The notes under the pieces were generated by a model. That model worked only from the letters and a program-made list of their open reading frames with translations, ran no database searches and had not been told where the DNA came from. Both the position numbers and the translations under genes were made by a program. A stretch of DNA of 8,387 bases from an uncultured Clostridia bacterium (GTDB taxonomy: Bacteria > Bacillota > Clostridia > Christensenellales > UBA1242): positions 1-8,387 of the forward strand of contig CAMPBB010000022.1 of NCBI GenBank assembly GCA_946635125.1, written 5' to 3'. Below, one piece after another: positions 1 through 4,899 of this stretch; position 1 is the stretch's first letter, and each line of letters opens with the position of its first letter.

Positions 1-388
1 GTTCAAGTTCTCCAACAAGGTTACGAAGAGTTGTTGCTGTTAAATTTTCAATTGCAGCAATTGGGCGTTCAACTCCATATGTATACATTTTTGGGTCTGT
101 TACTTGAAAATATACAACAGTGTCTATTTGCATGGTAACATTATCTTTGGTGATAACTGGTTGTGGAGCAAAATCAGCAACCCTTTCTTTTAATGTGATT
201 GGTGGACCTGCTGGCCTATCAAAAAATGGAACAATAAAGTGAATTCCTGTTTCCAACACTTTGTGAAATTTTCCAAGCCTTTCAATAACAATGGCTGTGG
301 ATTGATGCACAATTTTTAAGCTTAAAGCCAAAATTGTGATAACAAGTAATGCCAAAATAACAATAACAACAATTGCAATCGTGTTCAT
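1..388 (-). CDS. SPFH-domain membrane protein (stomatin/QmcA-like), C-terminal part outside window
   Basis: Partial gene; the first 129 codons are present and the frame leaves the window at position 1. SPFH/stomatin-type proteins are membrane-anchored scaffolds that oligomerise in membrane microdomains. Residues about 3-25 form one hydrophobic N-terminal anchor. The SPFH/Band-7 signature follows: IVIERLGKFHKVLETGIHF, then VPFFDRP, the stretch ERVADFAPQPVITKDNVTM, VDTVVYFQV-like (here IDTVVYFQVTDP) and TTLRNLVGELE. This pattern matches the QmcA/stomatin group rather than HflK or flotillin, though the missing C-terminus prevents a firm split. The start is the ATG at 388-386, which overlaps the TAA of nfeD (TAATG). 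Its GGAG ribosome site lies 7 bases upstream, inside the last codons of nfeD. This implies translational coupling and transcription from the nfeD promoter. SPFH-NfeD pairing is a well-known conserved arrangement. Confidence 0.93.
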   Translation of the reverse strand, partial: MNTIAIVVIVILALLVITILALSLKIVHQSTAIVIERLGKFHKVLETGIHFIVPFFDRPAGPPITLKERVADFAPQPVITKDNVTMQIDTVVYFQVTDPKMYTYGVERPIAAIENLTATTLRNLVGELE

Positions 389-840
389 TATTTATCTCCT
401 TTTTTTTCAATATTTTTCTTAACAATCAATTTGTTTCCGTCAACTTTTGTGATAATAACTTCTTCACCTTTTTTAATGGCGTGACCATTTTCACTTTGTG
501 CCGTCCAAACAACACCATTAACCTTCAAACTCCCATTTTCACCCTTTTTTATTTCTTCAAAAAGCGTGTGCTTTGAGCCAACAAGTTGGTCAACATTGGT
601 TTTTGTGTTGTCATTTTTAAGCAAGAATTTAAGGCAAAATTTTCTAAGGCACACCAAAAGCAGTAAAGCAAGCAAAACAAACACCAAAGCCTGAATCCAA
701 ATTGCAACAGAACAAAGGTCCAAGATAACAGCAGCAAATGATGAAACACAAAACCAAACTGAAACCATTTGCATTGAAACAAATTCCAAAATTGCACTAA
801 GTGCCAAAATTCCAAGCCAAATCCAAACAAAATATGTCAT
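388..840 (-). CDS. nfeD: NfeD-family membrane protein, short form with C-terminal OB-fold
   Basis: A 150-residue protein with hydrophobic segments at about residues 3-22, 26-45 and 47-67. A soluble C-terminal domain follows (about 82-145) with the NfeD OB-fold pattern TNVDQLVGSKHTLFEEI, then GSLKVNGVVWTAQS and KKGEEVIITKVDGNKLIV. This is the short NfeD form without the ClpP-like serine protease domain of long NfeD. Family knowledge: NfeD1b-type proteins are partners of SPFH proteins, and their OB domains are thought to bind the partner in membrane microdomains. The SPFH gene begins in the stop codon of this gene, consistent with that partnership. The ATG at 840 has an AAAAGGAG ribosome site 6-7 bases upstream, and a consensus promoter lies just beyond it. 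The five cysteines in the hydrophobic part are slightly unusual but show no recognisable motif. Confidence 0.95.
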   Translation of the reverse strand: MTYFVWIWLGILALSAILEFVSMQMVSVWFCVSSFAAVILDLCSVAIWIQALVFVLLALLLLVCLRKFCLKFLLKNDNTKTNVDQLVGSKHTLFEEIKKGENGSLKVNGVVWTAQSENGHAIKKGEEVIITKVDGNKLIVKKNIEKKGDK

Positions 841-862
841 AGCATTTTCTCCTTTTGAACTT

Positions 863-891
863 ATTATAATTTATTTGAAAAATTAAGTCAA
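863..891 (-). promoter_or_regulatory. Promoter for nfeD-SPFH unit
   Basis: On the minus strand, TTGACT (891-886), a 17-base spacer and a perfect TATAAT (868-863). The predicted transcription start is near 856, leaving a short leader with the nfeD ribosome site. It lies directly after the terminator of the upstream 386-aa gene, so the nfeD unit starts afresh and does not depend on read-through. Confidence 0.85.
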
Positions 892-911
892 CAAATAAAC
901 ATAACACAAAA

Positions 912-942
912 ATAAAAAAACATGCAGCCCTGCATGTTTTTT
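912..942 (-). terminator. Rho-independent terminator after the 386-aa gene
   Basis: Inverted repeat CATGCAG (921-927), CC loop, CTGCATG (930-936), extended by A/T pairs on both sides. On the minus strand it begins at the stop codon of the 386-aa gene and is followed by a long T-rich tract. The flanking A-run and T-run make it symmetrical, but no plus-strand gene upstream needs it. Confidence 0.88.
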
Positions 943-2101
943 ATGAAAGCTTTGGCATATCAATTTTTGGTTCTTTGCCATAAATCTTTAAAACATATTC
1001 TCTTGAAGGTTTGCTTTCAAGTGATGCATGTTTTGTGAAATCATTTTTAATCGTGTTTATGTGATTTATTGGAGCTTCTGCCCTTGTTTTATAAGAGTAA
1101 ATAACTTTTTCTCTTCCTTTAACCGCTTTTTGAGCGCGCACCACTTTGACAAAGAAATTTTTTATTTCTTTATATCCAAAGTATTTTGGTTCATGTGTGC
1201 TAAAAATTTCTTTTAATCCCTCTTGTTTTGTTGTAGACAAAAATCTTTCTTTTAAATTACTAAAATCTTTGCTATTGTCTAGTTCTTTCATCAAATCTTC
1301 AATTTGGTTGAAATGTTTCATATCATTTAAAAACTGTAAAATAACTGATTGTGTTTTTTCACTAAATGAAGCATAATTTTTTATTTCAGCGTTTGAAAAC
1401 ATTGCCATTTCCAAAAGTTTTCTCTCTTCATCTTTAATGCCTTCACAAATGCTTTGGGTGTTATTAACTTTTAGTGCTTCATAAAAAGTTTCTTCACAAA
1501 TTTTTGTTTGTTGTTCCATCATATCAAGATTAACACTAACATTTTTTGCCATTTCTTCAAGTTTTTGTTCATTCAAAAATTCTTGTCCTTCACCAAACTG
1601 GCTTTTTAAGTGCGCTGAAATAATGTCACGGCACAAAACATAACCTGCATATCGTGAAAGATCGCTTTGCTCTTCTTCATTAAAGTTTTCCGCGTTTGCC
1701 ATAATTTCAAGCATAACTCCTTCAAGGAATTTTTCAACTTGAGTGGAATTTTTCTTGCTTGTTTTGTTTAAAGATGTTAAATCATACTTTTTCATGTCTT
1801 CGTATTTTGGATACACAAATGAAATTTTAATGTTTTGTCTAGCTTCTTTTCTTTCTTTAAATTTTTGGAGCAATTCATCTTCAATTGTTTTTTCCATAAA
1901 ACTGCGTTCAGCGTCAGAAATGTGTTTTGGTGAGTTTAGGTCTGTTAATTTAAAGTTAATTGATGAAATTGGCACATTTTTGCTAATTGCCTCATCAAAC
2001 ACAGGGAAAATGCTGTCAACATCTTCATAATCTTCAATTTCCGCTCCAGCAATAATTTTTTCTCTAAAAACTGTTTCTTTAATGTAAACTGATCTTTTCA
2101 T
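941..2101 (-). CDS. Uncharacterised soluble helical protein, 386 aa
   Basis: I do not recognise this protein. It has no signal peptide, no membrane segment and no cofactor or nucleotide-binding motif that I can see. It is strongly charged and predicted largely helical. Residues about 1-110 are mixed, with some strand-like stretches (FPVFDEAI, SSINFKLTDL, IKISFVYPKY). Residues about 120-300 are long Glu/Lys/Leu-rich helices with three cysteines (157, 202, 219). The last 80 residues are basic (KVVRAQKAVKGREK, then YSYKTRAEAPINHINTIKND). The ATG at 2101 has an AAAAGG ribosome site about 8 bases upstream, a consensus promoter ending about 30 bases before it and a terminator at its stop, so it is a single-gene unit. 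Codon use resembles its neighbours, so I see no sign of recent transfer. It is a real gene judging by length, regulatory framing and absence of a competing frame; its function is unknown. Confidence 0.85.
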   Translation of the reverse strand: MKRSVYIKETVFREKIIAGAEIEDYEDVDSIFPVFDEAISKNVPISSINFKLTDLNSPKHISDAERSFMEKTIEDELLQKFKERKEARQNIKISFVYPKYEDMKKYDLTSLNKTSKKNSTQVEKFLEGVMLEIMANAENFNEEEQSDLSRYAGYVLCRDIISAHLKSQFGEGQEFLNEQKLEEMAKNVSVNLDMMEQQTKICEETFYEALKVNNTQSICEGIKDEERKLLEMAMFSNAEIKNYASFSEKTQSVILQFLNDMKHFNQIEDLMKELDNSKDFSNLKERFLSTTKQEGLKEIFSTHEPKYFGYKEIKNFFVKVVRAQKAVKGREKVIYSYKTRAEAPINHINTIKNDFTKHASLESKPSREYVLKIYGKEPKIDMPKLS

Positions 2102-2133
2102 TATATTTTACCTTTTAATTTTAGTCTAAAACC

Positions 2134-2162
2134 ATTATACCACAGCTTAAAAGTCATTTCAA
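2134..2162 (-). promoter_or_regulatory. Promoter for the 386-aa gene
   Basis: On the minus strand, TTGAAA (2162-2157), a 17-base spacer and a perfect TATAAT (2139-2134). The predicted start is near 2127, giving a leader of about 25 bases before the ATG at 2101. It lies between that ATG and the terminator of the upstream Fur-family gene. Confidence 0.82.
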
Positions 2163-2194
2163 TAGGGATATAAAATTTTTTAATTTTTTTTGAT

Positions 2195-2227
2195 AAAAAA
2201 AAGAGTAATTTTTCAATTGCTCTTTTT
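2195..2227 (-). terminator. Probable terminator at the 3' end of the Fur-family gene
   Basis: On the minus strand, AAAAAGAGCAA (2227-2217) faces TTACTCTTTTT (2208-2198), an A/T-rich stem with a GAG/CTC core and one C-A mismatch. It runs into eight Ts. The 5' arm overlaps the last codons (NKKSN) and the TGA stop of the regulator gene. It is low in G+C, so its strength is uncertain, but placement and T-tract fit a terminator. Confidence 0.6.
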
Positions 2228-2599
2228 GTTGCAGTTTTGACACAGCCCATAAATAACAACATTTTCCTCGTCAACTTGAAAATTTGTTTCCTTTTTTATT
2301 TTGCTGTTTGCTGTGTCATATGGACAATATTTTAACTTTATTGTGTTGTGGCATTTTTTGCACTCCAAGATGTGAAGATGTTCTTGAGGGACCAAAAAAT
2401 AAACTGCTGTTCCGTTTTGCATAATTTCTTTTTTCACAATTCCATTTTTTGAAAAAGTTTCCAAAGTTCTGTAAATTGTTGAAAGGGTGATTTTCTTGTT
2501 CATAAGTTTTTCAAAAATTAAATTTGCCGTAACTGGTGAGTTCTGCTTTTGCAAGAAACTTAAAATTTCATTTCTTGATTTTGTGCTTTTTAATTCCAT
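2213..2599 (-). CDS. Fur-family metalloregulator, Zur-like, 128 aa
   Basis: DNA-binding repressor of the Fur/Zur/PerR family. The N-terminal winged helix covers residues about 8-58, with recognition helix TLSTIYRTLETFSKNGIV (39-55). The C-terminal dimerisation and metal domain carries EHLHILECKKCH (73-84) and YGLCQNC (117-123). The pairs Cys80/Cys83 and Cys120/Cys123 are the structural zinc site. His74 and His76 are candidate sensory ligands, and Cys92 in KYCPYD is a possible further ligand. The His at the start of helix 2 used by Fur and PerR is absent (Pro22), and the usual His before LEIYG-type residues is Glu112, which argues against ordinary Fur or PerR. Zur is my preferred guess; Mur-type or another metal cannot be excluded. 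An in-frame GTG at 2614 sits at the predicted transcription start and inside the ribosome site, so I chose the ATG at 2599 (GGAG, 8 bases upstream). It is divergent from a metal permease, its probable target. Confidence 0.92.
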   Translation of the reverse strand: MELKSTKSRNEILSFLQKQNSPVTANLIFEKLMNKKITLSTIYRTLETFSKNGIVKKEIMQNGTAVYFLVPQEHLHILECKKCHNTIKLKYCPYDTANSKIKKETNFQVDEENVVIYGLCQNCNKKSN

Positions 2600-2618
2600 T
2601 TTTATCTTCTCCACAAAA

Positions 2619-2647
2619 ATTATATAATTTTTTTAAAAATTAGTCAA
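2619..2647 (-). promoter_or_regulatory. Promoter for the Fur-family regulator
   Basis: On the minus strand, TTGACT (2647-2642), a 17-base spacer and a perfect TATAAT (2624-2619). The predicted start near 2612 gives a leader of only about 13 bases that is almost entirely the ribosome site of the ATG at 2599. This rules against a start at the GTG at 2614. The candidate Fur-type operator lies upstream of this -35 box, so it is not placed for simple autorepression. Confidence 0.85.
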
Positions 2648-2658
2648 TAACTATTGAC
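2643..2658. repeat. Perfect inverted repeat formed by back-to-back -35 boxes
   Basis: GTCAATA (2643-2649), AC, TATTGAC (2652-2658): a perfect 7-base dyad with a 2-base centre. The two arms contain most of the -35 boxes of the divergent regulator and permease promoters, which are separated by 6 bases. Part of the symmetry follows from two similar -35 boxes in opposite orientation, but the match extends beyond them. It may be an additional protein site or may be coincidental. Confidence 0.6.
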
Positions 2659-2681
2659 AAATAATCAAAAAAAGGTATAAT
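2654..2681 (+). promoter_or_regulatory. Promoter for the metal permease
   Basis: Perfect TTGACA (2654-2659), a 16-base spacer and perfect TATAAT (2676-2681). The predicted transcription start is near 2688, at the left edge of the Fur-type operator. Such a near-consensus promoter is expected to be strong unless repressed. The ATG at 2680-2682 overlaps the last two bases of the -10 box and therefore cannot be a start on this transcript. Confidence 0.88.
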
Positions 2682-2686
2682 GTTTA

Positions 2687-2709
2687 ATGCAAATGCAAAT
2701 CATTCGCAT
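2687..2709. promoter_or_regulatory. Candidate Zur/Fur-family operator (7-1-7 type) on the permease start site
   Basis: The core is ATGCAAAT-C-ATTCGCAT (2693-2709), a 17-base palindrome with one mismatched pair. Its TGCAAAT-N-ATTCGCA centre has the 7-1-7 form known for Fur-family boxes (Fur TGATAATNATTATCA, B. subtilis Zur TCGTAATNATTACGA). A second overlapping dyad exists: ATGCAAATG (2687-2695), five bases, CATTCGCAT (2701-2709), because ATGCAA is repeated in tandem. The site begins 5 bases after the -10 box, so an occupied site would block transcription of the permease. Assignment to the adjacent regulator is inference from position and symmetry. Confidence 0.75.
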
Positions 2710-2724
2710 CAAAAGGAGCAAGAA

Positions 2725-3726
2725 ATGTCTGAATTTTGGGAAACAATTTTGGATGCATTTATTGACAGTGTTAAAATTCTGCCAATCCTTTTGATTGTTT
2801 ACTTTTTAATTGAACTTTTGGAATACAAAAATGTGTTAAAGTTTGAAAAATCAAAACTTTTAAAGGGAAAAGCAAGCCCTGTTATGGGTGCCCTTTTTGG
2901 ATGTGTTCCTCAGTGCGGATTTTCTGTTGTAACAACAGACCTATATTCAAAAAAGGCAGTTTCAGTTGGAGCTCTTGTTGCTGTTTACCTTGCCACAAGT
3001 GATGAAGCTCTCCCAATCATGCTTTCAAGCCCTAGCCACATTTTGGACCTACTGCTTTTGATTGGTTCAAAAATCGTTTTGGGAATTGCAATTGGTTATC
3101 TTTCAATGTTTTTATATTCAAAAATATTTAAAAAGCCACAAAAAGAAACCGTTCCTAGCCAAAACAATCACCCAATTCCACAAAACGCAGAACTAAAAAG
3201 CACACAAAAAGTTGAAATAATTTCTGAAAATACCACAAAAAAACAAACCGTTTTAAGTTCTCACTCTCACAAGGATTTAGCAAACACCCATCATTCAAGC
3301 GATGGCTGTTGCCACCACAACATGGCATCCAAAAAGTTTGAATGGCTTCACCCGCTTATTCACTGCCTAAAAATTTTTGCCTACATTTTGGTTGTTAACC
3401 TTGTTTTGGGAATTACCATATACTTTATTGGTGAAGAAAACTTTTTAAATTTCTTGCAGTCTAGTTATGTGTTCCAGCCACTGTTAGCCATTTTGATTGG
3501 TATAATTCCAAACTGTGCTGCTTCCGTTTTGATAACAGAACTATATTTGGCTGGTGGTTTAAGTTTTGGTTCAATTTTGGCTGGACTTTGCGTTAACAGT
3601 GGAATTGCAATTGTTCTTCTTTTAAAACAAAACAAAAACTGGAAAGAAAACTTGTTTATCATTTTAATGCTTATTGTTCCAAGCCTTTGTGTTGGTTATG
3701 GACTTCACTTTATTCCAATTTTTTAA
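2725..3726 (+). CDS. His-rich metal permease, 'putative 10TM heavy-metal exporter / manganese transporter' family
   Basis: A 333-residue polytopic membrane protein resembling the ArsP_2 family, annotated variously as arsenic efflux protein or putative manganese transporter; substrate and direction are unsettled. Hydrophobic segments lie at about residues 15-33, 52-70, 78-97, 105-131, 213-235, 250-272, 277-299 and 308-330. The two halves are related: GALFGCVPQCGFSVVTTDLY (55-74) matches AILIGIIPNCAASVLITELY (255-274), and each is followed by a Gly-rich helix. A hydrophilic linker of about 80 residues (132-210) joins them, containing SHSH (179-182), HH (189-190) and CCHH (195-198), likely metal-binding. 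The start is the ATG at 2725 with AAAAGGAG 6 bases upstream. The in-frame ATG at 2680 lies in the -10 box, and the 15 residues it would add are read from the operator. A Zur-like regulator is encoded divergently, supporting a role in metal homeostasis. Confidence 0.85.
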   Translation: MSEFWETILDAFIDSVKILPILLIVYFLIELLEYKNVLKFEKSKLLKGKASPVMGALFGCVPQCGFSVVTTDLYSKKAVSVGALVAVYLATSDEALPIMLSSPSHILDLLLLIGSKIVLGIAIGYLSMFLYSKIFKKPQKETVPSQNNHPIPQNAELKSTQKVEIISENTTKKQTVLSSHSHKDLANTHHSSDGCCHHNMASKKFEWLHPLIHCLKIFAYILVVNLVLGITIYFIGEENFLNFLQSSYVFQPLLAILIGIIPNCAASVLITELYLAGGLSFGSILAGLCVNSGIAIVLLLKQNKNWKENLFIILMLIVPSLCVGYGLHFIPIF

Positions 3727-3745
3727 ACAAACAAATATACCATTT

Positions 3746-3784
3746 AAAACAAACAAATTGGCTATTTTTGTTTGTTTTATTTTT
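3746..3784 (+). terminator. A/T-rich terminator after the permease
   Basis: AAAACAAACAAA (3746-3757), a 9-base loop and the exact complement TTTGTTTGTTTT (3767-3778), a perfect 12-base stem with only two G-C pairs, followed by a T-rich tract. A second copy of the left arm, AAACAAACAAA at 3725-3735, overlaps the stop codon and could pair with the same right arm. Termination strength is uncertain because of low G+C. Confidence 0.6.
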
Positions 3785-3786
3785 TC

Positions 3787-3799
3787 TTTGTGATATAAT
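3787..3799 (+). promoter_or_regulatory. Extended -10 promoter for the 313-aa gene
   Basis: TATAAT (3794-3799) preceded by TGA (3791-3793), an extended -10. At 17 bases upstream, TTTGTT (3771-3776) is a poor -35, so the promoter probably relies on the extended -10. The element TTTGTGATATAAT is identical to that of the next gene (4862-4874). It is embedded in the tail of the permease terminator. Confidence 0.72.
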
Positions 3800-3804
3800 C
3801 AAAC

Positions 3805-3822
3805 TGAAATAACAGTATTTCA
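3805..3822 (+). repeat. 5' leader hairpin next to the ribosome site of the 313-aa gene
   Basis: TGAAATA (3805-3811), loop ACAG, TATTTCA (3816-3822): a perfect 7-base inverted repeat. It sits at the predicted 5' end of the transcript and abuts AAGGAG (3822-3827). It could stabilise the 5' end, hold the ribosome site open or be an operator at the start site; nothing in the sequence decides between these. Confidence 0.5.
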
Positions 3823-3833
3823 AGGAGAAAAAT

Positions 3834-4775
3834 ATGGGGAAATTATTAAAATCACTCTTAATTATTATTATAACACTTGTTTTAATTGTTGCTTTGGCTG
3901 TTGGCGGTGTTTGGGCGTTTTGTTATTTTAAATATGATGTGAATGTGTTTGCTTGCGTTTCCGCTTTAAACAAACTTTCATCCGTTCCTGAAGAAAGCGA
4001 AATTGCAAAAAATCAACCACAAGAAAGCGACTACAATTCAGTTATGGACAAAATAAACGATGCTCTGTGCATCTCTTTAAGCCCTGAAAAAGTTATCACT
4101 TACAACGAAGAAACAAAAAAATACACCATTGATGCGGGAAACGCAAGCAAAATTTTAACTGAAAACCTTGTTTTAACAGACAAAGAAACTTGCGCTTTGT
4201 TTAACATGATTTTGTCTTCACAAACACCAGAAATTAACACTGGAAGTGAAACAATTAACCTAAATGACTATGATTTTCGCCTTTTGGAAATTGACTACTC
4301 TGACCTAAAAAGCATAACAGCAGAAGGAAAGACACACATTCAAAACAGTTTCACAGCAATTTCAAGCATAAACTTAATTGATGTGAAGAAAAAAATGAAC
4401 AAATTTCCACTTTCCATTTTAAAAGGAAAAGTTCCAGATGTTTTGTATATCTCTTCAACAGTTGTTGTTTCAATGGAAGAAAACACCATTTCTTACACTG
4501 TTGAAAGCAAAGCACTAAACTTAAACAAAGTTACTCATGAACAAATAAAGCCTGTTTTAAAACTTGCAAACAACTTCATTAAAATTGGTGAAGCCGATGC
4601 CTTAAACAAACAAATTGGTGAAATGTTTGTTAACGGAATTTTGGGAAAAGAAGGTTCTTCTGGATTTGCTTACAGTTTGGTGACAACAGAAGTTGAACTT
4701 TTGGGAAAAGTTGCAAAAAGTTTTGCATTCACTCAAAATGGTGAAAATGTTGTGTTAACAATTTACAAAAACTAA
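3834..4775 (+). CDS. Uncharacterised membrane-anchored extracytoplasmic protein, 313 aa
   Basis: I do not recognise this protein. Residues 5-29 form one very hydrophobic N-terminal segment after a short basic start (MGKLLK), best read as an uncleaved signal anchor. No lipobox cysteine is evident in the right place. The remaining 280 residues are hydrophilic and probably outside the cell. Residues 45-70 are an acidic low-complexity linker (PEESEIAKNQPQESD). The region 85-230 has alternating strand-like segments (VITYNEETKKYTIDAG, then YDFRLLEIDYSDL and VLYISSTVVVSMEENTISYT), and the C-terminal part (238-312) mixes helix with a final strand pair. The ATG at 3834 has AAGGAG 6 bases upstream. It forms a single-gene unit with its own promoter and terminator. 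The shape suggests a cell-envelope protein; I see no catalytic motif. Confidence 0.82.
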   Translation: MGKLLKSLLIIIITLVLIVALAVGGVWAFCYFKYDVNVFACVSALNKLSSVPEESEIAKNQPQESDYNSVMDKINDALCISLSPEKVITYNEETKKYTIDAGNASKILTENLVLTDKETCALFNMILSSQTPEINTGSETINLNDYDFRLLEIDYSDLKSITAEGKTHIQNSFTAISSINLIDVKKKMNKFPLSILKGKVPDVLYISSTVVVSMEENTISYTVESKALNLNKVTHEQIKPVLKLANNFIKIGEADALNKQIGEMFVNGILGKEGSSGFAYSLVTTEVELLGKVAKSFAFTQNGENVVLTIYKN

Positions 4776-4776
4776 C

Positions 4777-4815
4777 AAAAAAGCCCTAAAAGCCCTTGCT
4801 TTAAGGCTTTTTTTG
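4777..4815 (+). terminator. Rho-independent terminator after the 313-aa gene
   Basis: AAAAGCCCTT (4788-4797), loop GCTTT, AAGGCTTTT (4803-4811 region), a stem with one bulged C, followed by a T-run and TTTG. An earlier AAAAAAGCC (4777-4785) could replace the left arm, giving a longer-loop alternative. The stop codon is immediately upstream. A further small inverted repeat (TTTGCC/GGCAAA, 4826-4843) lies before the next promoter. Confidence 0.82.
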
Positions 4816-4845
4816 TTTAACCTTTTTTGCCCAAAAAGGCAAATC

Positions 4846-4874
4846 TTGACTTTTTTTGCGTTTTGTGATATAAT
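4846..4874 (+). promoter_or_regulatory. Promoter for the 192-aa gene
   Basis: TTGACT (4846-4851), a 17-base T-rich spacer and TATAAT (4869-4874) with an extended -10 TGA (4866-4868). The predicted start is near 4881, giving a leader of about 19 bases that carries AAAGGAG (4887-4893). The 13-base TTTGTGATATAAT is shared with the promoter of the preceding gene. Confidence 0.87.
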
Positions 4875-4899
4875 TATTTTACCTTTAAAGGAGTGAAAA

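Noticed and set aside
549..830. Open frame opposite-phase to nfeD on the same strand
   Set aside because: It is a shadow of nfeD: low-complexity Phe/Leu/Trp-rich translation, no family resemblance, while the overlapping frame matches NfeD throughout.
2680..2724. N-terminal extension of the permease with an HSH motif
   Set aside because: Its ATG overlaps the -10 box and the codons coincide with the operator; the ATG at 2725 has the proper ribosome site.
2213..3726. Recoded genetic code (TGA as Trp)
   Set aside because: TGA terminates the Fur-family gene at the expected length, and Trp residues are encoded by TGG.
4821..4843. Inverted repeats CCTTTTT/AAAAAGG and TTTGCC/GGCAAA as a second terminator or riboswitch
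   Set aside because: The two pairings are mutually exclusive and short, no clean T-tract follows, and they lie upstream of the next promoter rather than in its leader.
4882..4891. Palindrome CCTTTAAAGG overlapping the ribosome site of the 192-aa gene
   Set aside because: As RNA it could form only about three pairs with a tiny loop; it is explained by the AAAGGAG motif in A/T-rich sequence.
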